DNA from: a virus
Virus record (IMG/VR): IMGVR_UViG_3300025132_000210
Location: 1 to 28,838 of that record
Strand: one strand, 5' to 3'
Length of the DNA: 28,838 bases
Position numbers and translations under genes: made by a program. The notes under the pieces were generated by a model. That model was not told the origin of the DNA. It searched no databases and saw nothing but the letters and a program-made list of their open reading frames with translations. Below are positions 1 to 7,573 of this stretch, piece by piece (the first letter of the stretch is position 1; each line of letters opens with the position of its first letter).

Positions 1-114
1 AAATATATCCATCTGAGCTTGTAAGCAATATAAATTAAAATCCTGAGGAGATATATAGCCGTAGTTGTTTTTATTAGCTACTGCAAGTACCGTGTTTCTA
101 ATTGAGTTTATCAT
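1..114 (-). CDS. Start of a conserved phage protein, cut by the window edge
   Basis: Only the first 38 codons are present: ATG is at 114-112 and the frame stays open to base 1. The visible start is MINSIRNTVLAVANKNNYGY, followed by ISPQDFNLYCLQAQMDIF. The other upstream ATG (118-116) stops after six codons, so 114 is the start. A TATCTTTG box lies just upstream (137-130) and an intrinsic terminator separates this gene from the one before it, so it probably begins its own transcript. From memory, a YISPxxFNxxxxxAQxxxF pattern at the N-terminus is common in virion or neck-region proteins of marine phages, but the function is not established. The reading frame itself is well supported; the role is not. 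Confidence 0.7.
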   Translation of the reverse strand, partial: MINSIRNTVLAVANKNNYGYISPQDFNLYCLQAQMDIF

Positions 115-129
115 CCATTAATCTTTTTA

Positions 130-137
130 CAAAGATA
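130..137 (-). promoter_or_regulatory. Bacteroidota-type -7 box TATCTTTG
   Basis: On the minus strand the sequence TATCTTTG matches the Bacteroidota -7 consensus TANNTTTG exactly. It lies 15 bases upstream of the ATG at 114 and just after a terminator, where a new promoter is expected. No TTG -33 box is seen at the usual spacing. The flanking ATCTTT (121-126) and AAAGAT (131-136) form an inverted repeat with spacer TTAC. Confidence 0.55.
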
Positions 138-139
138 AC

Positions 140-174
140 AAAAAAAAAGAGGCCTAATTTTTTTAGACCCCTCT
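140..174 (-). terminator. Intrinsic terminator after the 197-745 gene
   Basis: On the minus strand AGAGG and CTAA pair with TTAG and CCTCT around an A-rich loop, with a small asymmetric internal loop (GGT against G). The hairpin is followed directly by a run of at least eight T. It lies about 20 bases past the stop codon of the 197-745 gene, which is the expected place. Confidence 0.75.
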
Positions 175-196
175 CTCTATTTTGGTTAAGTTCAGA

Positions 197-745
197 TTAA
201 ACTTTTGATATATCTAAAATTAAACTTGACGGTAAAGACCATGAGTATTTTACCATTGGCCATGCTTGAATTAAAGAAGCGCTTACAGCGTCCTCAAATC
301 CATCTCTCATAGCTTCATCACCAGCAGCTACTGCTGCGTGAGTAATTTTAACTACGATTCCGCTTGATCCACAATATTGAATATTAACTTCGCTATTTAT
401 AGGATCGGCGGCAGCGTTTTCAACAAGAACAACTCCATCTGAAGCTATTAATTGTTTTGAAGACGCAGTGGCAGAGTAAATAATAAAGTTTTTACCAGTG
501 CCTACGCCATTACCTTGTGTTGCTCCAATAGCAGTTAAAGATAATACATTGGCGCTATCAATAGCTGAAACCGTATACATTCTATCATCAGACGTGTCGT
601 GTAAGATGTCTCCTACAGCAACTCCTGAAGCAAACGCTCCAGTGTCCTCAACTTTATTGTTTCCGCTTTGATCTGCGGTAGATGTTCCTGTTACTGCGAC
701 ATCTTGAACAGAAACCTCAACATACTTTTGCATTGAACTATACAT
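197..745 (-). CDS. Two-module virion-type protein of unknown function
   Basis: 182 residues (178 if the second Met at 733 is used). The protein has two parts. Residues about 30-95 form a Gly/Asp/Val-rich beta module with the pattern VxVGDIxxDT, TVSAIDSxxxLxLTA and a closing YxxY-like strand; the 21076-21633 protein carries a similar module. Residues about 115-175 (from VNIQYCGSSGIVVKITHA to QAWPMV) resemble almost the whole protein encoded immediately upstream (745-1026). The start overlaps the upstream stop in the form TAATG, which suggests translational coupling. No signal peptide or membrane segment is seen. The position after the capsid genes fits a small virion or neck protein, but this is inference. 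Confidence 0.75.
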   Translation of the reverse strand: MYSSMQKYVEVSVQDVAVTGTSTADQSGNNKVEDTGAFASGVAVGDILHDTSDDRMYTVSAIDSANVLSLTAIGATQGNGVGTGKNFIIYSATASSKQLIASDGVVLVENAAADPINSEVNIQYCGSSGIVVKITHAAVAAGDEAMRDGFEDAVSASLIQAWPMVKYSWSLPSSLILDISKV

Positions 746-1026
746 TAAGATATAGCTATACCAGTGACAGCGTCACTTGGAATGTAGTCTACAGCTACAG
801 TAGTCCAACCTGTCGCGAGGGCTGAAACAATAGCGTCTTGCACTTCGTCTCTATAAGTTTCTACTCCTGCTCCTAAAGCATTAGTATAAGTTATAGTGAC
901 AACCTTACCAGAGCCATAGGCTAAAGTAACGGTTGTAGTAGATGCTTGTTCTACTAATTTAACATCCAGAATAGAAACGATTTGTTTTTGTTCGTTTGTT
1001 ACTGGGATTTGTAAGAATTTTTCCAT
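745..1026 (-). CDS. Small virion-type protein, paralogue of the next gene's C-terminus
   Basis: 93 residues from the start at 1026 (MEKFLQIPVTNEQ); an in-frame ATG at 1041 would add five residues. The core has beta-strand character (TTTVTLAYGSGKVVTITYTN), then YRDEVQDAIVSALATGW, which looks like one helix. This pattern recurs in residues 115-175 of the protein encoded next (197-745): both have a xVxxxYxxSxxVVxIT strand pair, an amphipathic helix RDxxxDAxxxxL and a following W. The two genes are probably products of duplication with fusion. A TATCTTTG box lies 18-40 bases upstream. The function is unknown; a small capsid-decoration or neck protein is possible. Confidence 0.72.
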   Translation of the reverse strand: MEKFLQIPVTNEQKQIVSILDVKLVEQASTTTVTLAYGSGKVVTITYTNALGAGVETYRDEVQDAIVSALATGWTTVAVDYIPSDAVTGIAIS

Positions 1027-1058
1027 AATAAATAATAACATTAAGGGTTAATAAAGTA

Positions 1059-1066
1059 CAAAGATA
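1059..1066 (-). promoter_or_regulatory. Bacteroidota-type -7 box TATCTTTG
   Basis: Exact TANNTTTG match on the minus strand in the 37-bp gap between two genes, placed to start transcription about 10-25 bases before the ATG of the 745-1026 gene. No TTG -33 element is seen at the usual distance. Confidence 0.5.
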
Positions 1067-1077
1067 CAAAAGCTAAA

Positions 1078-1833
1078 CTATTTTTTTTCAGCCTTTTTCT
1101 TTAGTAGTTTATAAGTCTCAATGCCATCGTCGTCTTGGAAGAATGAAGCCACAATAAAATAATGGTCTTCTCCAAACGGAACAGATAAAAGCTTATTTTT
1201 ATTTTTTGGTAAATTAAAATAAACATCCTTGCCGTTGTTTTTTAATATCAACCAGGTTTTATTAAAGAATGTTACAACGTCTCCATATAATTCTAACTGA
1301 GGGTCTTGAACAGTTTCTAAAAAGTCTTCAGGACTATTCTTCGCGTATATTAATACATCTCTTCTTAATTCAGGCGTAGTCATATTATCTGCTGCGCCAC
1401 CCATAAGAACTCTACATACAGTTAATAATTTATCTCCTTTTAAATCTTTAGCTATAAGTTGCGCTTCCAATCCTTGCTCTACATAAGCAAGCTCTTGGGC
1501 TGCATCTTTTGCGTGATTGATTTCCTCAAAAACTTTTCCATTTGAGGGGTGATAATATAAAAACTTTTGTAAAGTTTGATTAGACTTCTGCACTTGTAAC
1601 ATACCGTCTTCAAACACAATAGGTTCTAAAACAGCATTTCCATCTTGCTCATCTTCAAAAGGTGACTTTTGATTACGCGCATAGCGCAGGGGTCTATTAA
1701 CACCTTTTTCTTCATCAAACCATAATAAGGGGGATCTTCGTGTATGGCGAGAAGCCAACATATACGACAGCGGTGCTGCCTTGCCTAACAATCTATAGGC
1801 TTTGTTTTCAAATTTTTCTTTTGCCTTTTTCAT
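1078..1833 (-). CDS. Conserved phage head-region protein, function unknown
   Basis: 251 residues from ATG at 1833. An earlier in-frame ATG at 1890 would put 19 extra residues inside the terminator hairpin; the 1833 start also has the leader TTAAATTTAAATAAAATG that recurs across this phage, so it is preferred. The N-terminus is basic. The most distinctive stretch lies near residues 28-75: YMLASRHTRRSPLLWFDEE, then GVNRPLRYARNQKSPFEDE and a VLEPIVFEDG motif. An HYxxP-like segment and a charged helical middle follow. I recall similar proteins next to capsid genes of uncultured marine phages, which suggests a virion or capsid-associated role, but no catalytic motif is visible. Confidence 0.75.
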   Translation of the reverse strand: MKKAKEKFENKAYRLLGKAAPLSYMLASRHTRRSPLLWFDEEKGVNRPLRYARNQKSPFEDEQDGNAVLEPIVFEDGMLQVQKSNQTLQKFLYYHPSNGKVFEEINHAKDAAQELAYVEQGLEAQLIAKDLKGDKLLTVCRVLMGGAADNMTTPELRRDVLIYAKNSPEDFLETVQDPQLELYGDVVTFFNKTWLILKNNGKDVYFNLPKNKNKLLSVPFGEDHYFIVASFFQDDDGIETYKLLKKKAEKK

Positions 1834-1862
1834 TTTATTTAAATTTAATTTTATTAATAAAA

Positions 1863-1893
1863 AATACCTGGGGGTGAAGGCCACCCCCAAGAT
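1863..1893 (-). terminator. Strong intrinsic terminator behind the capsid gene
   Basis: On the minus strand CTTGGGGGTG (1891-1882) pairs with CACCCCCAGG (1876-1867) over ten pairs, one of them G-T, around a five-base loop. It is followed by TATTTTTTATT. It begins about 20 bases after the capsid stop codon, so transcripts carrying the capsid gene should mostly end here. Confidence 0.8.
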
Positions 1894-1909
1894 ATTAGTA
1901 ATTTACTTC

Positions 1910-3385
1910 TTATGCGTCTTGGAATAAGAAGAAGTTGTTTGCTCCTAAAACACAAACTGCTCTTTCAGTTAAGAAATTAACCTCCATTGCATCTAAAGAT
2001 GATGTTCTTGCTCCACCAGCCGAACCAGTGATCCAAGTTTTGTAACGTCTATCTTCAGCTTCTGAAGCTCTATATCTTACATGTAAGAATGGTCTCTTAG
2101 CGTTTTTACCTAAGATTTGGTCATATACTGAAGTTGAACCAGCTGGAACTAAAAGTCCGTTGATTGCTCCTGCAGTTAAACCACCTCTCATAGTAGGATC
2201 GTTAAGATATTTCCAGTCTGATTTATAGAAATCATAACCTCTACGGAATCCAGAGAAGCCAAGGTTTAGTGCCATTTCTTCGTCATTGTCAAACAATCCG
2301 TATGATGTACCACCAGCTCCATAAGAGTTTTGAGCAGCCAACATATCGTCAATGTCAAACGAGAAGTTTCTGTTTACGAAGATAACATTTTCTTCGATTG
2401 CACCTTGCTTATCTAATCTTTGAATAATGCTGTCGAAGTCTGCTAATACAGCTGGATTACCTCCACCATATACATTACCTCTTAAGCCTACCACATAAAA
2501 TACACCGTCAGAACCGTTAAGGTTAGCTGCTGATAAACCAGCACCTGTTCCTTGGAAGAAATCTCCCGCTCCTGAACCAGCGTCAGCTGGAACCGCTTCG
2601 ATCATAGCTGTTTCCATGTAATCTTCAAATCTTAATCTTGTGTCGTGCTCAGATTTTAAATACCATAAGTATCCGCTTACGCCATCTTCACCACTTACTT
2701 CAACCCAACCAATTTGAGCCATGTCAGAACCAGATACTGAATATTTGTCTTTAATAATAATTGGCTTATTATCAAAAAATAAATCATCAGCTTCTAAAGA
2801 TCCTTCCATTCCGCTTGTTCCTTTGTTAAATTCAGAACCGTAAATGAAAACATCACAAGCTACACCCGCTGCTACTGCCTGTCCAGTTGCTTCATAATAA
2901 GCTACTGTAAAAGTGTTTGGGTTAGCATTTGTTGGTCCAGCAGTTACAACTGCTTTGTTAGTAAGGTTTGATCCAGGCGTGCTGTCTGAAATCATAACTG
3001 TTTGTCCTACTCTTAACACGTTACGCGCTCCACTTGCTCCTGTAGGTACTGTAATACCTGGGTTAAAGTTACCTGCGTTGTTAGGAATTGTCCAAACTGC
3101 ACCTGCGTCTGCACCTGCAGCTGCTGCTGAAGTACATCCTGTGTATTTAATATGCAATCTTCCTTGCTCCGCCCATTTAATAAGGTCAGAGTTAGAAGGC
3201 ATTTCTGCTCCTACCATACGTAGGAATGAACTAATGCTTCGATTACCATATCTTTCAAATTCTTTTTCATAAGTATCAGGTAGATACTGATTCAAGAAAT
3301 CAAAATTATTGATATAATTCTGCTCCAACGGAATTTGTTGCGCAGAAGGTTGTAAATCGAAACCTGGGGCTAAATTTACTGCCAT
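1910..3385 (-). CDS. Major capsid protein (candidate)
   Basis: 491 residues, starting MAVNLAPGFDLQPSAQQIPL. The call rests on context and size: the gene directly follows an acidic scaffold-like gene and lies downstream of portal and terminase, the usual order for head genes, and a strong terminator follows it. Near residues 34-75 there is a motif of the type YLPDxYExExERYGNRSIxxFLRMVGAE, then KWAEQGRLHIKY, which resembles capsid proteins of crAss-like and related Bacteroidota podoviruses as far as I remember. Residues about 95-180 (from IPNNAGNFNPGITVP to YGSEFNKG) are Gly/Ala/Thr-rich and may form an inserted surface beta-domain. No signal peptide or protease motif is seen. An HK97 fold is expected but cannot be shown from sequence alone. 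Confidence 0.78.
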   Translation of the reverse strand: MAVNLAPGFDLQPSAQQIPLEQNYINNFDFLNQYLPDTYEKEFERYGNRSISSFLRMVGAEMPSNSDLIKWAEQGRLHIKYTGCTSAAAAGADAGAVWTIPNNAGNFNPGITVPTGASGARNVLRVGQTVMISDSTPGSNLTNKAVVTAGPTNANPNTFTVAYYEATGQAVAAGVACDVFIYGSEFNKGTSGMEGSLEADDLFFDNKPIIIKDKYSVSGSDMAQIGWVEVSGEDGVSGYLWYLKSEHDTRLRFEDYMETAMIEAVPADAGSGAGDFFQGTGAGLSAANLNGSDGVFYVVGLRGNVYGGGNPAVLADFDSIIQRLDKQGAIEENVIFVNRNFSFDIDDMLAAQNSYGAGGTSYGLFDNDEEMALNLGFSGFRRGYDFYKSDWKYLNDPTMRGGLTAGAINGLLVPAGSTSVYDQILGKNAKRPFLHVRYRASEAEDRRYKTWITGSAGGARTSSLDAMEVNFLTERAVCVLGANNFFLFQDA

Positions 3386-3403
3386 AATTTTTAATTTTAA
3401 TTG

Positions 3404-4546
3404 TTAAACTTTTTTAATACTTCTAATTTTAAGTCCTCTTCCACTCGAAGTATCGCCAACCGGTCTAATCTTTAAGCTATTTTTTGTGTTTAATTGAGGG
3501 GCTCTACGAACATCCATATTGATGTTTTTAGATTTTTTTGCTACATCATCCACTGTTGCAGCAACACCTTGCTCATAAAAAAACTTTGCAAACTTTTCAG
3601 GATTCATTGCAACCGACATAGCTTTATGATAAGCCTGCGCATTGTCAATCAACCCATCTTCAGTTAAAAATGATTCAAGCCATTTATTAACATTAGACTG
3701 TTTGTTTTTTAGCTCTTCAGCCGTTCCTGGTTTATAACTAATTTTTTTGTCGTCAGATACGCTAAATTCAAAACCTTTGAAATTATCGTTAAATACTTCT
3801 CCTGTACGCTTTTTAAAATAATCATAAGCCTTAGCTTGGCGCTCCTTTTGAGAGTCTGATTCCTTAATATAATTCTTGTAAGCATTAAGGTCTTTTTCTT
3901 GATCTTCAGATAATCCACCCCCACTTGACTCAAGAGGGATTTTATACTTATCTTTCTGTTCGTTAAAAAATTTCCTCGCTTTTGCAAGTTCTCTTTTTTT
4001 AGCTAATTTCTTCTTCTTAACATCTTTGGGCTCATCTTCTTCTTCATCGAATCCGAATTTGTCATCCATAACGTCTTGAATATCTATAGCATCAAGACCT
4101 TCCTCTTGAATGCTGTAGTAGTCAGCTAAAACAGAATCATCGTCCATAGCACTGTAGTCTTTTTGTAATTTTACAAAATCCTCAATACTACGTCCGGTCT
4201 CTTTTTTATAATCAAAATATAATTTAATATCTTCTGGTAAATCTGGATTTGATTCTTTCGTTTCAAATAATTCATCAACAGAATTTATTTCTTTATTATA
4301 TCTTTCGTTAATATAAGAAAGAACGTGTTCGTCATTTAACTCTGACGAGGGAGTTTTTTCTTCCTGCGGCTCTTCAGCCACAACTTCCGGTGTTTCCGGA
4401 GTATCCTTTTCTGTTTCTACTTGTTCAACCTTTTGAGGTTGCTCTTTCGATTCTTCTTGAGAGTTATGTTTTTCTAATAACTGCTCTTCTATTTCGGCTT
4501 GTGATTTTTGAGTGTTGCCGTCCACTGCTTTTACTTTTATTTCCAT
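3404..4546 (-). CDS. Acidic scaffold-like head assembly protein
   Basis: 380 residues. The first 80 are strongly acidic and Gln/Glu/Pro-rich (EESKEQPQKVEQVETEKD, then PETPEVVAEEPQEEK), probably disordered. Residues about 140-215 hold an acidic patch (DEEEDEPKD) followed by Lys-rich KKKKLAKKRELAKARKF. The C-terminal part is helical and ends basic (GRGLKIRSIKKV). High charge, low complexity, predicted helix and a place immediately before the capsid gene are the usual signs of a phage scaffolding protein, which binds capsid subunits during procapsid assembly and then leaves. No protease motif is seen. A TAATTTTG box lies 16 bases before the ATG, and the start has the recurrent AATTTAATCAAATG leader. 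Confidence 0.65.
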   Translation of the reverse strand: MEIKVKAVDGNTQKSQAEIEEQLLEKHNSQEESKEQPQKVEQVETEKDTPETPEVVAEEPQEEKTPSSELNDEHVLSYINERYNKEINSVDELFETKESNPDLPEDIKLYFDYKKETGRSIEDFVKLQKDYSAMDDDSVLADYYSIQEEGLDAIDIQDVMDDKFGFDEEEDEPKDVKKKKLAKKRELAKARKFFNEQKDKYKIPLESSGGGLSEDQEKDLNAYKNYIKESDSQKERQAKAYDYFKKRTGEVFNDNFKGFEFSVSDDKKISYKPGTAEELKNKQSNVNKWLESFLTEDGLIDNAQAYHKAMSVAMNPEKFAKFFYEQGVAATVDDVAKKSKNINMDVRRAPQLNTKNSLKIRPVGDTSSGRGLKIRSIKKV

Positions 4547-4562
4547 TTGATTAAATTTTATA

Positions 4563-4570
4563 CAAAATTA
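4563..4570 (-). promoter_or_regulatory. Putative -7 box TAATTTTG before scaffold and capsid genes
   Basis: Minus-strand TAATTTTG fits TANNTTTG and lies in the 45-bp gap before the scaffold gene. Together with the terminator at 1863-1893 it would define a short scaffold-capsid transcript. No -33 TTG is seen. Confidence 0.4.
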
Positions 4571-4591
4571 AACATTAATTTATTATTGTTT

Positions 4592-5128
4592 TTAAGCGCT
4601 CTTAAAGTGTTGATATAAAGACTCCCCTAAGCTTTCTCCTACTTTTTTGTCAGATTCATAATGAACTCTGGCGGCTATTCTACTTTGTGAAACGTGTTCT
4701 GCAGTCTGCATAAACTCCTGTCTCATTTCCGGATATAGGTCACTTAAAACCAGTCCTATTAGTTTTGATTGTGTAGAATGTCCTGAAGGAAACGCTGGGG
4801 TTTGTGCGCTTTTCATATAATTATATGAAAGGTTTATGTTAAAATCTTTCGCCACCTCGTTCGGCCTTTTTCGATTGTGGTAATTTTTTAGTTTTAGTAT
4901 TATCGGCCTGGAGTGCTCTAATAAATCGTCAACAAGTTTTTCAGGAAACTTACGTGTTCTGTTTTTAAATAATCTTTCAAACGAACTCTTTACATCATCA
5001 TATTTTTGAGAATAAGAAATGTCTACAGGTTTATTTATAAGCTGCTTTATTTCGTTTAAAGTTTTTAGACTGTGGTCTGGGGGGAACGTAGTTCTTTTAT
5101 ATTTTTCTAAATTAAAATCACTAAACAT
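4592..5128 (-). CDS. PAP2-superfamily phosphatase-like protein in the head module
   Basis: 178 residues. All three signature motifs of the PAP2/class A acid phosphatase superfamily are present with exact spacing: K81-x6-R88-P89 (KNYHNRKRP), S115-G116-H117 (PSGHS), and S149-R150-x5-H156-x3-D160 (SRIAARVHYESD). In this family the second His forms a phosphohistidine and the first His acts as acid/base, so the site looks catalytically complete. There is no signal peptide and no clear membrane helix, so the protein is predicted to be cytosolic or virion-bound; most family members are secreted or membrane proteins. It lies between portal and scaffold genes, which suggests co-expression with head assembly. 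The substrate is unknown; nucleotides, phospholipid or a phosphorylated host compound are all possible. Confidence 0.8.
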   Translation of the reverse strand: MFSDFNLEKYKRTTFPPDHSLKTLNEIKQLINKPVDISYSQKYDDVKSSFERLFKNRTRKFPEKLVDDLLEHSRPIILKLKNYHNRKRPNEVAKDFNINLSYNYMKSAQTPAFPSGHSTQSKLIGLVLSDLYPEMRQEFMQTAEHVSQSRIAARVHYESDKKVGESLGESLYQHFKSA

Positions 5129-5137
5129 TGAGTTTTT

Positions 5138-7573
5138 TTATTTAGGTCCAAATTGAGCAAGATCAAAGCCATCCAAAGTGTCTTCATTAGACTCAAAAGT
5201 TATTGGCGGTAGATTTCGTTTTCTTTGCTCAATTAATCTTGATTGTTGCGAGTTAGCCATTGTAATTCTTTCTGACTTACCTTTTTCTTTTGCTGCCTCT
5301 CTTTGGTCTATTTGTGATTGCTCAATACCTTTTAACTGCATGTTAAATGCAAATTCTTTTTCCATAAGCTGAGATTTTAGCATAGCCTCGTTATTCATCT
5401 TTTCTATCTCCATGCCTATTTCAGCTTGCTTAAGCTGCATAGCGTTTTCCATCTCCATTAATTTCTTCTGCTGCTCTGCTTGAGATTGAGCCATTATTGC
5501 TGCCTGTTGTTGTTCAGCTTGCATGGCTTGCATTTCCATTTGTTGTTTTTGCTCTCTTTCTACTTTTTGCTTACGCTTCAGTTTAAGTAACTGATTAGCT
5601 TGCTTTAGATTATGAAGCTCTCTTATGTCTAACGCATCTTCTAAATTAATATCTTCTTTAGATAAAGCCATTTGTATATTAGCCTCCAGCATCATTTTTT
5701 CTTCCTCATCAGGAGCCAGTTCTAAGAATATTCCAAAATCATATAAATATAAATTCTTTATATCTTCTAAAAGGTTTAGGTTGTATTTACCAATTTGCAT
5801 AGCAAACTGATCTTTAAATTCAGCAAACTCTAAAACATCAGCAGTCCTTAAAACAATTCCCTCCGCTAATCTTTGTGTAATAAATAAACTTGCGTTTAAT
5901 ATATGTCTTGTAGCTGTGTTAGAATTTAAGGCGGCAAGTTTTTGAGTCCCAACTAAAGCGTCTGGGTTAGGTGTAGATCCATCACGAGCTTCGTTTAGCC
6001 CAGTAACAGTTCTTATCATATCTAAATAATGATTATAGTTTCCTATTAACATTTGCATTTTACCACTTCCGCTGTTTCCAGTTAAAGGACTGATTGGAAC
6101 TTTTCCGTTATTAAATTCACCATCCTGAGTAAAACTTCTACCTACTACACTACCTGTTTGAAAATATAAACGTAAAGCATCTTCGGGATTATAAGCAGCA
6201 CCTGTACCTAAGTCAACTTCATTAAGCCCGTCAGCGTCAATATAAACACCATCTGGAACCATACGAGATACGACCTGTTGTAATTTTAAGTGTGAGATTT
6301 GAATTAAGTCAGCAAAAGGTATCATTCTTCTTACTAATGACTCAAAAGCTCCTTTGTACATTCTGGGCGCACACGCAACGTAGTTTGGTAATGCGTGTTG
6401 ACTTGCTGATTTAGGACGAACCATGTTTTGGGCTAACTGCCACTTTAATAAAATATTTGTGCCCATTACCATAATACCATCATACCAAACTTCAATCTTT
6501 TTTTCTACCCTTTCAAACTTACCTTCTTTCTGCATTTCTGCCGGCGGGTTAAATTGATCGTCTTTTTCAACAACCTTAAAGCTACCGTCAGGCATTTCTT
6601 TTTTCTTATAAACAAAAGTGTGAGTGGTTTTGTAGTTAAAATAAAGAAGGGTACAAGTGTCTCTGTAAAATAAAGAGTTTTGATAAAACTGAGCATTGTT
6701 ATAATAGTTGTACCAAGACTGACTGTATTTAGCAATCTCTTCCATTTGCTCATTAGTTATTTCTGGATCTATTTTAACGAGCTCAGCCATAGGAATGGTT
6801 TTTATTTCACCCCAGTAAAAACAGTCTTTAAAATAAGGATCTTCGGTGTAGCTGTAAACAACATTAGCTGGGTCTACATAATCCAACTGAATACCTTGTC
6901 CTGGCAAAAATTGGTGCTTACACATTCCAACTCCTAATGTTGTAATATCATAATCAACTCTTTTTCTAATGTCTGGATAGTGATTTTGCTGAAGCACTGT
7001 ATCTATAGCTTCTTCTGCAGCTATTTCTACAGCAGGCTTATATTTCATTTGCATATATAAATCCAACTCTTCATCCGTTTCAGGAATCTCTGCCTCCTGC
7101 ATAGTCATAACATTTAAGTCAAACTGTTCTTCAATTTGAGACAATAGTGGTTTCGCAATCATTTCAGCCTCAACTGCTTTTTGAAAAGTATTTCTTTTTT
7201 CTGCAGACATTGCGTCTTCTGCAAAAGCATTTATTTTAAATAACCTATCGTTTAAGCCATTTACCACAATATCAACAAACTTTGGAATTATAGGAACAGG
7301 AGTCCAGTCTAAATTTAAATAAGATAGATCACCGTCAACAGCAATTTCATTTTTATACTTCTGCACAGACTGCTCACCTCTTGCGTACAAACGCAGTCGG
7401 TTAAATTCTCCCCACATATTTAAATACCTACATGACCCGTTGTCTTTTCGAAACCATTCGTATTGTATTGCTTGACCCACCTGCAGACCATACTCTAAAG
7501 TATCTTTCTGTGCATCAGTGGCAAATTCATTAGGAAATGCAGCCGCTTTTAAATTAATTGTAACGTCTTTCAT
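5138..7573 (-). CDS. Portal protein
   Basis: 811 residues. It is called portal from position (its start overlaps the terminase stop by 4 bp, and scaffold and capsid genes follow), size, and layout: a long alpha/beta body, then a helical C-terminal tail. Residues about 655-770 are a Gln/Glu/Met-rich coiled coil (QKQQMEMQAMQAEQQQAA and similar runs), common at the C-terminus of large podovirus-type portals. The body includes DPANVVYSYTEDPYFKDCFYW and a helix-rich segment ARDGSTPNPDALVGTQKLA, a pattern I associate with portals of crAss-like and marine phages. The dodecameric portal would form the DNA channel and dock the terminase. No other function fits as well, but the family was not tested by search. 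Confidence 0.8.
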   Translation of the reverse strand: MKDVTINLKAAAFPNEFATDAQKDTLEYGLQVGQAIQYEWFRKDNGSCRYLNMWGEFNRLRLYARGEQSVQKYKNEIAVDGDLSYLNLDWTPVPIIPKFVDIVVNGLNDRLFKINAFAEDAMSAEKRNTFQKAVEAEMIAKPLLSQIEEQFDLNVMTMQEAEIPETDEELDLYMQMKYKPAVEIAAEEAIDTVLQQNHYPDIRKRVDYDITTLGVGMCKHQFLPGQGIQLDYVDPANVVYSYTEDPYFKDCFYWGEIKTIPMAELVKIDPEITNEQMEEIAKYSQSWYNYYNNAQFYQNSLFYRDTCTLLYFNYKTTHTFVYKKKEMPDGSFKVVEKDDQFNPPAEMQKEGKFERVEKKIEVWYDGIMVMGTNILLKWQLAQNMVRPKSASQHALPNYVACAPRMYKGAFESLVRRMIPFADLIQISHLKLQQVVSRMVPDGVYIDADGLNEVDLGTGAAYNPEDALRLYFQTGSVVGRSFTQDGEFNNGKVPISPLTGNSGSGKMQMLIGNYNHYLDMIRTVTGLNEARDGSTPNPDALVGTQKLAALNSNTATRHILNASLFITQRLAEGIVLRTADVLEFAEFKDQFAMQIGKYNLNLLEDIKNLYLYDFGIFLELAPDEEEKMMLEANIQMALSKEDINLEDALDIRELHNLKQANQLLKLKRKQKVEREQKQQMEMQAMQAEQQQAAIMAQSQAEQQKKLMEMENAMQLKQAEIGMEIEKMNNEAMLKSQLMEKEFAFNMQLKGIEQSQIDQREAAKEKGKSERITMANSQQSRLIEQRKRNLPPITFESNEDTLDGFDLAQFGPK

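Noticed and set aside
2913-3272. Plus-strand frame of 119 codons inside the capsid gene
   Set aside because: It lies wholly antisense to the capsid gene and has no credible start region or domain.
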